From positions 17,619,395-17,683,394 of the forward strand of contig NC_065878.1 in assembly GCF_933775445.1 (NCBI RefSeq): a DNA stretch of 64,000 nucleotides, read 5' to 3'. The notes below the pieces were generated by a model. The model worked only from the letters and a program-made list of their open reading frames with translations. It ran no database searches and was not told the origin of the DNA. A program made the position numbers and the translations under genes. The stretch comes from Argentina anserina (taxonomy: Eukaryota; Streptophyta; Magnoliopsida; Rosales; Rosaceae). Shown piece after piece: positions 45,189-57,363 of this stretch (the stretch's first letter is position 1; each line of letters starts with the position of its first letter).

Positions 45189-46157
45189 ATGCCGCACCCG
45201 ATTTCGGAGGCCAACGAGAAGAGCCCCTTCGGCGACTTAACCGCCGAAGAATTCTACTCCCGCCACTCCGTCTCTCACGGCTCTGACTACGTCACCAACC
45301 CCAGGGGCCTCAAGCTCTTCACCCAGTGGTGGACCCCGCTCCCTCCCACGGAGATTCTCGGCGTCCTCGCCGTCGTCCACGGCTACACCGGTGAGACCAG
45401 CTGGTTCGTCCAGCTCACCGCCGTCCACTTCGCCAAGGCCGGCTTCGCCGTCTGCGCCATCGACCACCAGGGCCACGGCTTCTCCGACGGCCTCGTCGCC
45501 CACATCCCCGACATCAACCCCGTCGTCGACGACTGCGTCTCCTTCTTCGAGTACTTCCGTGCACGCCACGCGCCGTCACTGCCGTCGTTTCTGTACGCCG
45601 AGTCCCTCGGCGGCGCCATCGCGATTCTGATCACGCTCCGCCGCGTGGGGAGGCCCTGGGACGGGCTCATCCTCAACGGCGCCATGTGCGGGATCAGCGC
45701 CAAGTTCAAGCCGCCGTGGCCGCTCGAGCACCTCCTCTTCCTCGTCGCCGCCGTCATCCCCACGTGGCGCGTCGTCCCCACGCGCGGGTCGATTCCGGAG
45801 GTGTCGTTCAAGGTGGAGTGGAAGCGGAAGCTGGCGCTGGCCAGCCCGAGGAGGCCGCTCGCCAGGCCACGCGCAGCCACGGCGCTTGAGCTGCTCAGAG
45901 TCTGCAAGGAGCTTCAGGGGAGGTTCGAGGAGGTGGAGGTGCCGCTGCTGATCGTCCACGGCGGCGACGACGTCCTCTGCGACCCCGCGTGCGTTGAGGA
46001 GCTCTACAAACGCGCGTCGAGTAAGGACAAGACTCTGAGGATCCACCCCGGCATGTATCACCAGTTGATCGGTGAATCTCCGGAGGACGTCGAGTTGGTT
46101 TTCGGAGAAATGGCGGACTGGCTTCGTACACGCGCCCCACGCGCCTCCAATAGTTGA
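45189..46157 (+). CDS. Monoacylglycerol lipase / caffeoylshikimate esterase-like alpha/beta hydrolase
   Basis: 322 aa, intronless. It has the serine-hydrolase (Hydrolase_4) fold: oxyanion strand VVHGYTG (HG at 64-65), IDHQGHGFSDG (92-101), nucleophile elbow AESLGGA with Ser139, the acid Asp261 in VHGGDDVLCDP, and His291 in GMYHQLIGE. Only the elbow residue before Glu departs from the usual G/S. The N-terminal PFGDLTAEEFYSRHSVSHGS and the lid-region KFKPPWPLEHLLF resemble the Arabidopsis MAGL group that includes At1g11090. Members release glycerol from monoacylglycerols; related caffeoylshikimate esterases act in lignin biosynthesis, so the substrate is open. No signal peptide, hence probably cytosolic or membrane-associated. 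GC content is far above that of the neighbours, from C/G-ending codons. ATG at 45189 was chosen because conserved sequence starts within 12 residues of it. Confidence 0.93.
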   Translation: MPHPISEANEKSPFGDLTAEEFYSRHSVSHGSDYVTNPRGLKLFTQWWTPLPPTEILGVLAVVHGYTGETSWFVQLTAVHFAKAGFAVCAIDHQGHGFSDGLVAHIPDINPVVDDCVSFFEYFRARHAPSLPSFLYAESLGGAIAILITLRRVGRPWDGLILNGAMCGISAKFKPPWPLEHLLFLVAAVIPTWRVVPTRGSIPEVSFKVEWKRKLALASPRRPLARPRAATALELLRVCKELQGRFEEVEVPLLIVHGGDDVLCDPACVEELYKRASSKDKTLRIHPGMYHQLIGESPEDVELVFGEMADWLRTRAPRASNS

Positions 46158-46557
46158 TTGTAGTCTCTTTGTCAGTCAAGCATAGACCAACGGCAGCATG
46201 CCACGTGTCTGGTAGTTTAAATAAGAAGAAGAGGGTCAGGTCTGTTATGTATGAGCTACCTATGAGTCAAGTCTGTGTGTGTGTCAATTTTAAGATGATG
46301 AAATTTCAGATCAAAATTGGTTGATTATTTCAAATAACCCGACATGTTCGTTCGAGTTCATGGATTCAAATGTCACTAATTCAGCAGATAAAAGATTTAA
46401 ATCTTCGATTAAATAAAACAGAAAAAAGGTTCATACATATAAGAATAGGTCACCACTCACCACATTTGTAGGGCAGTGATGAGAAAATAGAGATCACACC
46501 AGGGAAGCTAGAGAGTTTCTCATACTTGTTACATTTTGTTCCTGTGTAAAAGTACAA
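46158..46557. other. Intergenic: hydrolase 3' UTR and promoter of the next gene
   Basis: The first 100 bases are the probable 3' UTR. Further on, TGTGTGTGTG (46277) and AT-rich sequence lead to the next start codon at 46558. No other gene. Confidence 0.6.
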
Positions 46558-49500
46558 ATGGATTCAACCATGATGTGGATTGTGCACAATGCGATGAACA
46601 AAGCTCATGCGAAAATGAAATCGAAGGGAGGCGTTCTTGAGCGCTTGAATGGGATTTCGAGGTTCTATGAATTGGCGGCAATGCAATTGGAGGGGTGCTT
46701 GACGTTTGTTAGAAAAGAAACCAGCTACATTCTGGAGAGCAGTGATGAGCAGGTGCTTTCGGACTTGAGCGAGATTCGTGACCGCCTTCAGCTGCGTCTG
46801 AAGGAGTCTGAGATGGCTATCAAGGACAAGGACCGGGAGTTGGCTTCTCTGCGAGCGAATCCCAACAAGCCTGTGAGGTCAAAGAGTGATCCTCTTGAGG
46901 AGTACATGGTTAGTAATCGAGTGAGTCAAGAGGATGGTGGTGGAGATAGTGAGATTTGCGAGCTGAAGAATTCGGTTGATCAGCAGGTCTGGCATATCAG
47001 ACAACAGCTTGAACCTGAGTACAAGTCTAAGGAGGGGAATGCAGAAGTACTAGAAGGGTTGAACAATAAGAAGATTGAGCATTTGGATTCAGACATAGGG
47101 GTGTTGAAGGAGACTTTGGATCTTGCTTTTGGGAAAATGCAGAAAGCGATTTTTGGTTCTGAGGTTAGGCCAGTAGAGCAGCAATGGCAAGAGGCTGTGG
47201 AGAGACATACAATGTCTCTTTTGATTGAAGGGTTTATGAAGGATTTCCGAGAACATGTTGAAGAACAAGTGTGCAAGAAGCAAGAGAAGCGGGTTTGTTT
47301 TGGCCTGAAGGGGTACTGGTCTGATTTGATGAATGAGGTTGAGAACTTGCGTCGTGATTTAGAGCCTTTGACTCTTCAAAATGAGGTGCCGAAGTCTAAG
47401 ACAAGTCACGAAAAAAGTTCAGCAGATGATTCAGATCATGGAAAGCTTGAAACGCAGCAGTCCTCAAAGGGTGAAGGACTCATGCAAGAGGGACATGAAG
47501 AGGAAAAAAGAGAGGAGGAAGGCCACTTGGTTTCGAAGATGATAAAGAATCATGAATCAATTATCCAGAAGAAAAGTGCAGAGGCAGAAGAGCTGAATAC
47601 TCTAAAGCGTGAAATTCTTCGACATAAAGCGAATTTGTCTGGCAGGAGAGAAGAGGACACATTTGTGAAAAGAAGGATGCAAGAAGTTATGATGAGGGTA
47701 GAGAAATTGAAAGATTGGGATGCCAAGCTGCAAGTCTCTTTTATTAACTATGATAAGTTTGCTCATGGGGAAGACACTCCTTCAGAGAAGAGGTCTCCAA
47801 AATCTGATGCAACATTTTCTGAGAATTTGGAACTTGATACTTTGTCAGAGGTATGGGAGAAGATGGATAAAGTGCCTTATGGAGTTCAAGGAGAACAGCA
47901 AAATGAGGGGAGAATGCTGAAGCAAGAACAAGATGAATCAAACTTGAAAGATTTCATAATGAAAGAGATCTATGTTACTGTTTTGGAAAGTGTAGTGAAG
48001 GAAATATGTATTGGGCTATACGATAACGACTTGGAAAACCTGCTGTGGAGGGATATATGTCTGGTACTTTTCACAGAACTGATGAATCAGTGGAAAGAGA
48101 ACAGTGAGAGTAACAACATTGAATCTCAAACTAGGGAAGAGCTAAACTGCACTATACATTGCACAGTCCTTAGTGAGGCATTCAAGGATTATGGCTCAAG
48201 TATTAACTCTGCACTAGCGGAAGCTCAAAATTTGAGGGATGAAAATAACTTGAAAGCTGCAATAAGAGAGGATATAGTTATGATTTTATATCGTGAAACG
48301 ACTAAGGAATGGACTAAATGGAAAGCTGATTATGAAATTGCATGGGTTCTTAAGGAAGAGCTTGATCAGCTGGTTTTTCATGAGACCATCAAAGATATAG
48401 TTGACACAGCGAGTTATGATTTGGCTCAACACCAAGATATTGTTGCCAGGAACTTTCTTCAGAGCGCAGAAAGCTTAGTTAAGGAGGATCTCCAAATGGT
48501 TTTCATCAGACAAACTATTGAACAATGGAACATGGAGTTGAATGCTTTTGATATAGAGAGTCTGATTAGGGAAGATATCTATGATTTTGTCATTGTTGAG
48601 GCAGTGAAAGATGCATTTGTTCTGCTTAGAGAAGACGCTGATCCTGGGAATCAAGACAAATTCTCTAAAGCTATTCTTTTCGTGCACAAGTTACACGATT
48701 GTAGACAGGTCAGTAGTACAGATGAAAATGTGAATGATAAGATTGAGTCTCTTTTCAGCTTAACAGAAGTTGAGGAAAACATGGTGCAAAGTGAAAGTTT
48801 CAAAATGAAGGGTTACAATGCAGACCTTGACTCTGTAAGCTTGGAATGTGAATCAAGCCACCTGGGATCTAGTGTAGGCATAATGCTCAGTGATTCCAAG
48901 AAGGGTTATAATCAAACATCTACTGAAGTCGGTTACACAAAGTTGGATTATTGCCAGCCAATAGTATATGAAAAGGTGCTGATAAATTCATCTGATTCTA
49001 TGTTTACACCTTTCCTCCAACTTTCAGAAGAGATGGTTACTTTTCAGCACACTACAAATGAAAAGTTGGAGATGAACTTCTTGAGGTACTGTTCTATAAA
49101 CAAATACTCACAAGGGTTTGATTATGACCCTAAGATGGTACTAGGAGTAGTTTAAGAATTCACCAAACAACAGTGATATTCGTTAATTTTCTTGCAGTCT
49201 CTGATTTTTGTCTTGTAAAACTATAAATTGTGCCTGATATAATGACTTATAGCGAATTTAGTGATGTTGTCTCACTAGTGCAGGGTAAGATGGAATGTCA
49301 TTTCATAGTACAAGATAGATACCAGGATTTGGACACTTTTGTCACAGCATTCAGTAGTTCCAGATGTCTATACCTCTATAAATTGTAGTTCACAATTTCT
49401 TTTCTACGTTGGACACCAGGGTTCTATCTTCCCATTTCTCAATTTCAAATCAAAGTCTGCATCTAGAATTTCACTGGAGTTCATTCTTGTAGACTAATCA

Positions 49501-50049
49501 GACTGCTCTGATATTCTTCGACAGAATGGACAACATGAAGCATCATGTAGATAACCTTGCTGTGCCGGTTTCTTCCTTGAGAAAACAGGAATTACTGTAT
49601 AAGGAAGCCTTTAGAAGGAGATGCCACGATCTCTGGAAAGCTGAAACTGAGGTTTTGTGCTGCAGTTATAACGTATTCGTTTTGAGTTGCTTCTGAATTG
49701 ATCATATTTATTTTATGATTTCATTTACTTTTTTATGGGGATTATGTAGGTGGATCTTCTAGGAGATCAAGTTGATTGTCTACTTGGTCTTCTCGAGAAA
49801 ATATACACAATACTGTATTCTCATTCACCAGTTCTGCAGCAGTATTCTGAGGTAAGATAGGTCTATGAGTTGGATGCTATAATTTATTGAAGTCTCCACC
49901 CAAGACAGTTGAATTGGTTTGGATGTTGTAGCTTAAATAGTTGATTTCCTTGCGGTTTTTATTCTCACTCAAGTTTTCTATAGGTCTCGGACATCTTAGA
50001 GTTGATCAAGAAGAAACTAGTTGGAGTTTTCAATGCTTCTAAAGACTGA
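46558..50049 (+). CDS. WPP domain-associated protein (coiled-coil), four exons
   Basis: Proposed exons are 46558-49085, 49525-49651, 49750-49851 and 49984-50049, about 940 aa. The first exon reads open to a stop at 49155, but the donor TTGAG|GTACTG at 49085 joins in frame to 49525 (ATTCTTCGACAG). It then gives MDNMKHHVDNLAVPVSSLRK, VDLLGDQVDCLLGLLEKIYT and VSDILELIKKKLVGVFNASK, the conserved C-terminus of plant WPP domain-associated proteins. The N-terminus (DSTMMWIVHNAMNKAHAKMK, ISRFYELAAMQLEGCL) also matches that family. Most of the protein is charged and predicted coiled coil. The middle repeats a degenerate IREDI...RETxKEW unit several times (about residues 460-720). Family members bind WPP-domain proteins (MAF1 type) at the nuclear envelope. 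No membrane segment. Confidence is lower for the splice junctions than for the identity. Confidence 0.9.
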
Positions 50050-50368
50050 CTTCTGTGTGAGGAAACTAGCTAACCAAGCTAAATAACAGAATGAAACTAC
50101 CACACGCAAAGACAAATAGGAAACCAACAAGGAGAAGGAAACGTGTCTGCAACATTGAAATGTAAGACGGCGAACTATACTATGTATGGATTGAACATCC
50201 AAAGCAAAACTAAAGCTCCAGCTATGATTATTCATGTTACCTTGATGTTTTCAAGAAGGTTTCTCCAACGTCTACTTCTTGTCCTTTTTGACTCAGTGAA
50301 GGATATATATGAAACATGTTCATTAATTAAATTCTCAATTTATTGATTGTTTATCATTCTAAGCTCTC

Positions 50369-50815
50369 ATGGCCACACTAATTCATGTAGGCTTGTATTC
50401 TCTTTTAGTTTTAGCTCTCTACACTAACTTTGTAAACCGTTTGTACCAAGTTAGTGCAGCCCCAGCACCAGTCCCAGCACCAGCTGCAGCACCATTCCGA
50501 GCACCAAGTCCTACACCTAGTAGTCCACCCAGTAGTCCACCTAGTAGTCCACCTAAATCACCACCACAACCGTCACCGTCACCTCCAGGAGCAGCACCAC
50601 CACAACCGTCACCGTCACCCCCAGGAGCACCACCACCACCACTTCCCAAGGAAAAAGGGTCCAAAGGACTGAGTGGTGGACAAAAGGCAGGGATAGTTTT
50701 CGGAGTACTAATCGGGGTAGGTCTGCTGGGGCTTGCTGCATATGTCTACAAGGTACGAAGTGATAATGTGAGAAGAGGAAGACTGAGCGCCGCAGCCAGG
50801 AGAACCATGCTTTGA
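50369..50815 (+). CDS. Proline-rich arabinogalactan-like type I membrane protein
   Basis: 148 aa. Signal peptide at 1-30 (LLVLALYTNFV core). An Ala/Pro/Ser-rich ectodomain (31-93) has APAPVPAPAAAP, SSPPSSPPSSPP and two QPSPSPPGA units; AP and SP repeats are the sites hydroxylated and O-glycosylated in arabinogalactan proteins. A Lys/Gly linker leads to one membrane helix (107-127, AGIVFGVLIGVGLLGLAAYV) and a basic tail RRGRLSAAARRTML. Resembles Arabidopsis proline-rich proteins that carry a C-terminal transmembrane helix instead of a GPI signal. Intronless. The role is presumably at the cell surface or wall; exact function unknown. Other frames in the repeat are shadows. Confidence 0.85.
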   Translation: MATLIHVGLYSLLVLALYTNFVNRLYQVSAAPAPVPAPAAAPFRAPSPTPSSPPSSPPSSPPKSPPQPSPSPPGAAPPQPSPSPPGAPPPPLPKEKGSKGLSGGQKAGIVFGVLIGVGLLGLAAYVYKVRSDNVRRGRLSAAARRTML

Positions 50816-52380
50816 GTAAACTTTTACCATAAAAATTGGAAACTGAGATCCTCATTTGTTAACTCAATTATTTCGTTCTCTTTTGTTTCACTGTGTTTGA
50901 ATGGAGGCTTTACATTTCAGCGTTACTCAATTTTGAGAAAAAATTGCAGTTGAAATAAATGATCGATCCGTCTTAAAAAAAATCACCGTAACTAGAGAAT
51001 GTAATCTAACATCTTGTAGATTATCTTCATTTCCTGTTATTCTCCTGCTCCCCATCCCTAATGCAACTTTCGCCCCCAGCCCCCGTCTTGTACTTCAACC
51101 TTGAATATGTCGTAAATTTACGACGCTTGATCATTTCATTTGTTACATCTACTGTGTTATTTCTCCGGACACAACACATATATGATGTATCAGATTGAAA
51201 AAGTGAATAAATACTGATCCGGGAATGAAATGGTAATTGCGGTTACCCTAATTGCATTGTAAACATGTTTAACAGCTTAAATTGCCTTTTTTTATATATA
51301 CAAAATTGTTTGAGCGGCTGAATCTTCAGAAGTTAACAACCTTGGTTACTCAGGTACGTGTCTTCTCTCTGATTTTGTATAACTGCATTGGTAATATCTC
51401 CTTTAATCAGGTAGATTTGTCTGACTGAAATGTAATGTCCGCATACATTTGTGTTGTTCTGAAAAAATGCAATGCAAAATTCACAGTACACAAATTTCGT
51501 ATCTATCAAATTTGTGAAGGGCAAGTTTTCATGATGGTTTCCTTCAGGAATTGCTGTTGTTGAGTATCTGAGGGCCTGAGGCTATTGTTATGTCACCACC
51601 GGAAAACATACTTTTGATGTAGTTGGGAGGGAGTTAGATGAAGAATTAGAGAAAGGCACTGAGCCACTGATCTTTTTTTTTTTTTCTGTTTTCTTGTAGC
51701 CAAACTGAAAATTTCATTTCATATGCACGAAAATTGGTACTAGTACTGGATAGCTAGAGAGTATAAAATGCATTTTTACGTTGTTTTTCGCATTGTACAT
51801 TCTATATATCTTGCACAGCAACCCAATGTGCAATGGCCTTGGCATTTCTAGGCACTTACTACTGCTCTAGAACTCCATCGACACACTGCTCAAACTCAGA
51901 TTGAAGTTTTCGAGTAAATCTATTAGACCAACTGATCAACTATGCACTCCACCTAGTCATCTTCAAATGTTATAGAAGGGTAGGCCAACTATATAACAAC
52001 ACAAAAAAGGAAAACCAAATTAATTAACCACAATTTATAAGTCCAAGGACAGTGACACAAGAATTGTTCAATTTTCAGTAGTTACAGGAAACTCCTGAAA
52101 TGCTGGGCACATCACAGTTATGGTGATCGAGGTCACAAGTGGCAACCAGTTCCACACTGCTTAGCCGTTGTATTAAGAAAATATGATCAACTTTAGGAGG
52201 GATTCAGCATTCCAACTATAGTGAGGCTTGAATAGCAATTTCATTCATGAGAGAAGAGGCTGTATATTAAGGACTGCAAGTTTCTGTCGATGGCAACATA
52301 AACTTATTGGTGTGCGCACTTTTTTTCTTCTCTTAATTAAGTAGCAGAAATCAATTAACTTCTAGCTTTAAGCATTCATA
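50816..52380. other. Spacer
   Basis: 3' UTR of the proline-rich gene, then AT-rich sequence with T-runs (51671-51686). No gene was recognised. Confidence 0.6.
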
Positions 52381-52739
52381 CAGTAAAAACTCTATAAATT
52401 AATAGTCTTAAGACCGACAAAATTTATTAATTTAGTGAGATATTAATATATCGATAAATTAATTATCTATTAATTAATAACTTATTAATTTATCAAGGTA
52501 TAATAAAAATTTTATTTCACATTTTCGAAAAAAAAAAGTTTTTACTTTATTTATACACTACATTGTTTATTTATTATGTATACCTTATTAATTAGGACTT
52601 CTTATAAAAAAAAATCACTTTTGACATTTGAAATTAGAAAAAAGTCAAGTAAGATTTAAAAATTAGAAAAAAAATTCTTAAATTACTTATAGCGTTGCCC
52701 CTATTTTTTCGCCAAAATTACAAAGAATGTCACTGCCAT

Positions 52740-53015
52740 TTTTGTTAACAGAAGTCGTAACACCACATTCGTCTCCGACCCGCAGCCTTTGACTAAATTG
52801 AGATTGGGGTTGACCTTGTCGGCGTCATTGATGGCAAGGTAGATTCTAGGGTGCTCGTCGAAGATAGAGAGAGTTCCTAAGGTTGCAAGCTTGGTCCTAG
52901 GTTTTCTTTGAGGCCAGGACGTCGACGATGTCGGTGAGGTCGCCGGACGCGAGAAGCTCCTTGAGTTTTGAGGCGACAAAGGCGGCAGTGCCGATGACGA
53001 GGACCATGCCTTACT
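52740..53015 (-). pseudogene. GC-rich gene-like fragment inside the Emigrant-like element
   Basis: On the minus strand, from about 53009, the codons read MVLVIGTAAFVASKLKELLA then SGDLTDIVDVLASKK before the frame breaks; a neighbouring frame goes on with TLSIFDEHPRIYLAINDADK. C/G-ending codons contrast with the AT-rich element ends. It looks like a captured piece of a host gene; the source family is not recognised. Confidence 0.4.
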
Positions 53016-53182
53016 TGACGTACTAGACTTGGGTGAAAATTTGGAGGCGGCGGCGACGACAAGAAGGCTGGTGTTGCTGCAGATGCAGCTAGCCGAAAAA
53101 AGAAACTCAAATATGGGTTTAAGGGAGAATATGATTAAGGGGTGCCCATAGTAGTTTCTTCTTCTTCTTTATATAAAATAAT

Positions 53183-53392
53183 GTGACAATGGGTGTGACA
53201 GCAGGTGTGATAGGTAGTGTGACAGTAGGTGTGACAGTGAGTGTGATAGGTAGTGTGACAATAGATGTGACAGGTAGTGTAATAGGTAGTGTGACAGAGG
53301 TTGTGACAGTAGGTGTGACAGAGGTTGTGATAGCAGTTGTGACAGTTAGTGTAAGAGGTAGTATGACAGTGGTTGTGACAGAAGGTGTGACA
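53183..53392. repeat. 12-bp minisatellite, about 17 units
   Basis: Consensus GTGACAGTAGGT with frequent GTGATAGGTAGT variants. As 12 is a multiple of three and the unit lacks stops, both strands stay open (VTVGVT plus, CHTYCHT-like minus); neither is judged a gene. Confidence 0.92.
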
Positions 53393-54195
53393 TGCCGAGA
53401 GCAAATGTGGAAATATGCGAAATTTTGTTAAAATTCAAATGAGATTGGTATAAGTATGCTCAAAATGAAGAGAATAGCTAGAATTAGGGAACCTTGAACT
53501 TCGGTTTTGCCGGAATTGCTTGGAGCACCGCCATCGATGGCGGCAACCCTTTGCGATGGTTTTTGCACCTTGTACTGTTGTTCGATTCGGAGTGCGTAAT
53601 ATATCAAATGAAAGAGCGAAGCAAGATCTTTCTAACGATACTAATTTCGTCAAAATTTATCGCCGGACGAGAAAGTTATGACCACAATTAGAAAAAGAAG
53701 GAAAAAAGAAGAAAAAGAGTGAAAAAGAGTGAAAAGGGGAAAAACAGTCCAGAAGTTTTTTTTAATGTGACTCTTTTATAATTTTATTTACATTTTTTTA
53801 ATTTCTACTTAAATGTGATGACATTTTTATAATTAATTCATAAGTATTGATATTGTTCTAATATAAGTTGTGAGATGATACTTTTTTATAATTTTCCCTA
53901 TTAAATATATTGTTTTTCCATTGTATTACATTGTTCAAAATATTATATAATTTGATGATGATTATATTAATAAAAAATTTAATGAAATCCTCATAAATTT
54001 AAAATTTATTATACAAATTATGTCACTATTAATGTATATATTTAATAGGGTCTATATGAATTCTTAAATTTCTATTATCTTATAGATTTAGCGAATTAAT
54101 TAATTTAGCACGTTGACCCTGAGTGGAGACCGGTCAAAATTATTATTTTAGCGAGATTATTAATTAATCTGGTATTAATTTAATGAGGTTTTACG

Positions 54196-55667
54196 AAAGT
54201 TGAAACCATTAACTAGTCTGACAAAGAATGATATTGCAGGGGATAGATATAGTCAGAATAAGTTTTTATGCCAAACGTTCTAATACCAAGTGAATACCTC
54301 CTTTAACTGTATCCTTTGTTGGTCAACTCTAATGTCTCTAGACATTTGGTCCACTCAGATTCTTTGACATGCTAAACTGTAGGAAATTGAATTTGAAATT
54401 TCTTACAAACTTTGTAGTTGGGAACAATCAGCCGTTAAGAATTCTATCCGACTATAGCTTCTATATATTAGTTAATTGATTAAGAACTTGAAACTTGATG
54501 CTTTGATGGAATTCTTTGGAATGAATCTCTAAAATTTCTGGAGGAAAGAATACCTTTACAGTAAACTACACATCATGGCTGCAACAATCATGTTTACAGA
54601 AAGAGAGATTGTATTCTGCTCTTTTCATTCAGTGGTAATGCAGTTGTATTATCCTGATTGGAAGTCAACAATGCACATAACATAATGAGAAAGCTACTAA
54701 ATGTGGAGCAAGAAGTTCAGCAGATCTTGAATGCTTCCAGAAATGGTAACTGCAACTTTCCATATATGGTTTTCATGTGATGCTATTAAAAGTTTGCATT
54801 CATCAATATATGTTTTTCTGGTCTAGAACCAGATGTTTTTTATTGTTAAGCTATAGTTGCCAAACTAAAACAGGCCAAAGACAGAGCAAGACAAGGAGAA
54901 TATAATGATAATTATTTTCTCAAATGAAAGTTGAGTTTCAGAGGAAACTTTGCAAAGGTAAGCTTTTTTTCTTTTTCTTTTTTTGAGGGGGATTGCAAAG
55001 GTAAGCTATTATCACAGTACTTCTGAAGTTTAAGGACCAAGTAAAATGCATTGGTTTCTATCACCACCACCAGTCAACAGAAATTATAAATTTCACATGG
55101 TAAAAGTAATTTACCGGAATCAGCTAAACTTCCGAAGTTCTGGAGTTCTATAGGCCCATTTAGAATTTCACTGATTAATATATTCTATATTGCGCAGTTA
55201 TGCCATTTTTTGTTATCCAAAGTGTGATAGTTCTTCTGTAACAAAAAAAAAGTGTGATAATTCATCCATATGTTCATTTCAGATTGGTGCATTCTAGGAA
55301 ATCTTTACATTGTTCATCATCTAGATTGATGCTGCAAGTTTCTCAAATGACATTGTGGAGATGCTTTTGGAATATACAACCAAGACCAACTAAGATCATG
55401 CACGGCTTGTATGTACTCTATCGTTTACTTTTATATTTTCTTCATTGGAAGTAGATTTGTGATTACATTATCTCTGCTTTATATACATTTATGACTTGCA
55501 TCATTCACAGACGTTTGTACAAAAGTTAAAAGAAACAACTGGACATCAATTTTTTGATTAACTTGACCGTTTACTATACCTTCTGGGAAGCGTTTTTAAC
55601 GGTTTTGCTGAATCTTCCACCTAAGAGTATCATGTTGCTTAATAGTCCATGCTAGATATTAATAAAA
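54196..55667. other. Spacer
   Basis: No gene was recognised. Short frames such as 55254-55454 have no family features. Confidence 0.55.
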
Positions 55668-57363
55668 TATGAGGAAGTCTTGAAGGATTTGCTCTCCTAC
55701 AATTCCACAGGCAAGGAGTCCTACAGCAACCAGTACTGGCCTTGCTCTGGATAAAGTCTTCTGATGCGAAGCGTTATCTCTTTCTTTATTATGCATTTTC
55801 CCATGCCATTGCTGGTGGAAGAACTCCATATAGCATTGTCATACAATACCCTCCCTGATCCACGATAAATAACTTTAGTCATGTACAAAACCAGCATTTA
55901 AATTGTAGATCATAGCTATGCCTGCTAGAATTTGGATCTGTTAACCTATATTGTAAGCATAGAGTCAGTGCTCATTACTTACAGCAACATCTGTGGCAGT
56001 AGAGAATATATCAGGAACAGTAGTCGACACAAGAAGGAATGGAACAACAACCACTGCCACTGATGTAAAGCTCACATTGTTACCAGCCCACCATTTTCTC
56101 AGATCAAAGGGCTTGTTTGGTTTCTGCAACATGCAAGTTAAACAATGTGTAGCGCCTTACAAGCATACTCGGGAAAACTGTTACTTATTTCTACTCATCA
56201 TTTTTGAAAAGTTACCTGCAATGTTTGTGTGAGAGGCTATTTAGTTGTTCTTTGAAAAACTCAGAGAAGCCAAGAAGAGTGTCAATCAGTGATGTTCCAA
56301 CTGCAAGGAGAGAAAAGGCTTCGACCATGTATGAAACCCCACTCCATTTCACCCTAAACCAAAGTTGAATTTCATAGTTAGTCACTGCTTGCATAAATTT
56401 GACTGACATGTTAACTTAAACTGGATTTACCAGAGCTGGTCTATCATTTTTCTCGGAGTAGCACATATTCAACAGGGTCAATCATTTGGTCAGCTTGGGC
56501 AGATAAATCAAGAGCAATTGCATCCCAAACAAACAACCCTAGCAGTGGAACAATACTACCAAAAACCACCGAAATCCTTAAGCGTTTAAGATCACTGCCC
56601 AAATATGCACAAAGAACTGCAAAGGGAGACAAAATGCCATGACATAGGAGAGTCTCAAATATTGCTTGCTGAACAAAATGCCAGTGTACTTCTTAACCAG
56701 AAAAGCAAAATATTTTCCTTTACGAGGTGCTAGGTATTGTAGGGGGGGCTTTTCCCCAATCTCCACTTCCCTCTAGACCTGACCAACCTCCAAACATTAT
56801 TGCTAGAACCTTTATTGCTACTAGTAAGCCTGTGAATCATATATATTCTTAGTTTTAGAGTTAAAAAAGAATCAAATATATATGCACCTGTACTGTTGCA
56901 ACCATGTAATGGAGGTTTGGTCCAGATGTTACCTATCATGGAAGCAGTGAGCAGTTGGTTAACTTGATCAGTAGCTCGAGTCCCACCAATGGAGATGAGA
57001 AAAGTGAAAACTGTAGTGAAAAGGATGCCAGAAACTGGAGCTGGGAGATTGATCAAGTGAAAAAGGATCTCACCAGACTTGGAACTATAAGCAACCATGG
57101 AAGTATAATCTAAGAATATGTAAACCAGAGAGGCTAGAGTTCCACCCCAGTCTCCTAAAGTCTCTTGAGCCATAGTCCTAATTGAAATGACCTTCAACTC
57201 ATTCTCTTTGTCTCCTTTCCCTTCTTCCTCCTCATGCTTACATTGATTTCAATCAGTAATAGTGCCTCAATCAGTTGATAATGCTTGTGATTACCATGGT
57301 TATTGAACTTGGAATCAATCAATATGACATGATAATGCTTGTGATTACTTAGATATTTATTTC

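Larger units (their letters stand above)
52381..54195. mobile_element. Emigrant/pogo-like element with foreign filler, about 1.8 kb
   Basis: The left end CAGTAAAAACTCTATAAATT follows TA and matches the known Emigrant MITE terminus (CAGTAAAACCTCTATAAATT) with one change. The right end, in reverse complement, begins CGTAAAACCTCATTAAATTA. The subterminal parts are full of ATTAATTTA and GATAAATTAAT motifs. Emigrant derives from pogo-like Tc1/mariner elements. The interior holds unrelated sequence: a GC-rich gene-like fragment (about 52740-53015) and a 12-bp minisatellite (53183-53392). The right terminus has decayed and its TA is not visible. Confidence 0.7.

Noticed and set aside
45237..46179. 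Long open frames on both strands across the hydrolase gene
   Set aside because: They are by-products of very high GC; only the 45189-46157 frame has the catalytic motifs of a known family.
50419..50855. Gly-rich and Val-rich ORFs on the minus strand and a His-rich plus frame
   Set aside because: Shadows of the proline-codon repeat; only the frame at 50369 has a signal peptide and a membrane helix.
53135..53431. ORFs with CHT/CHI or VTVGVT repeats
   Set aside because: Direct translations of a 12-bp minisatellite; no start context or family support.
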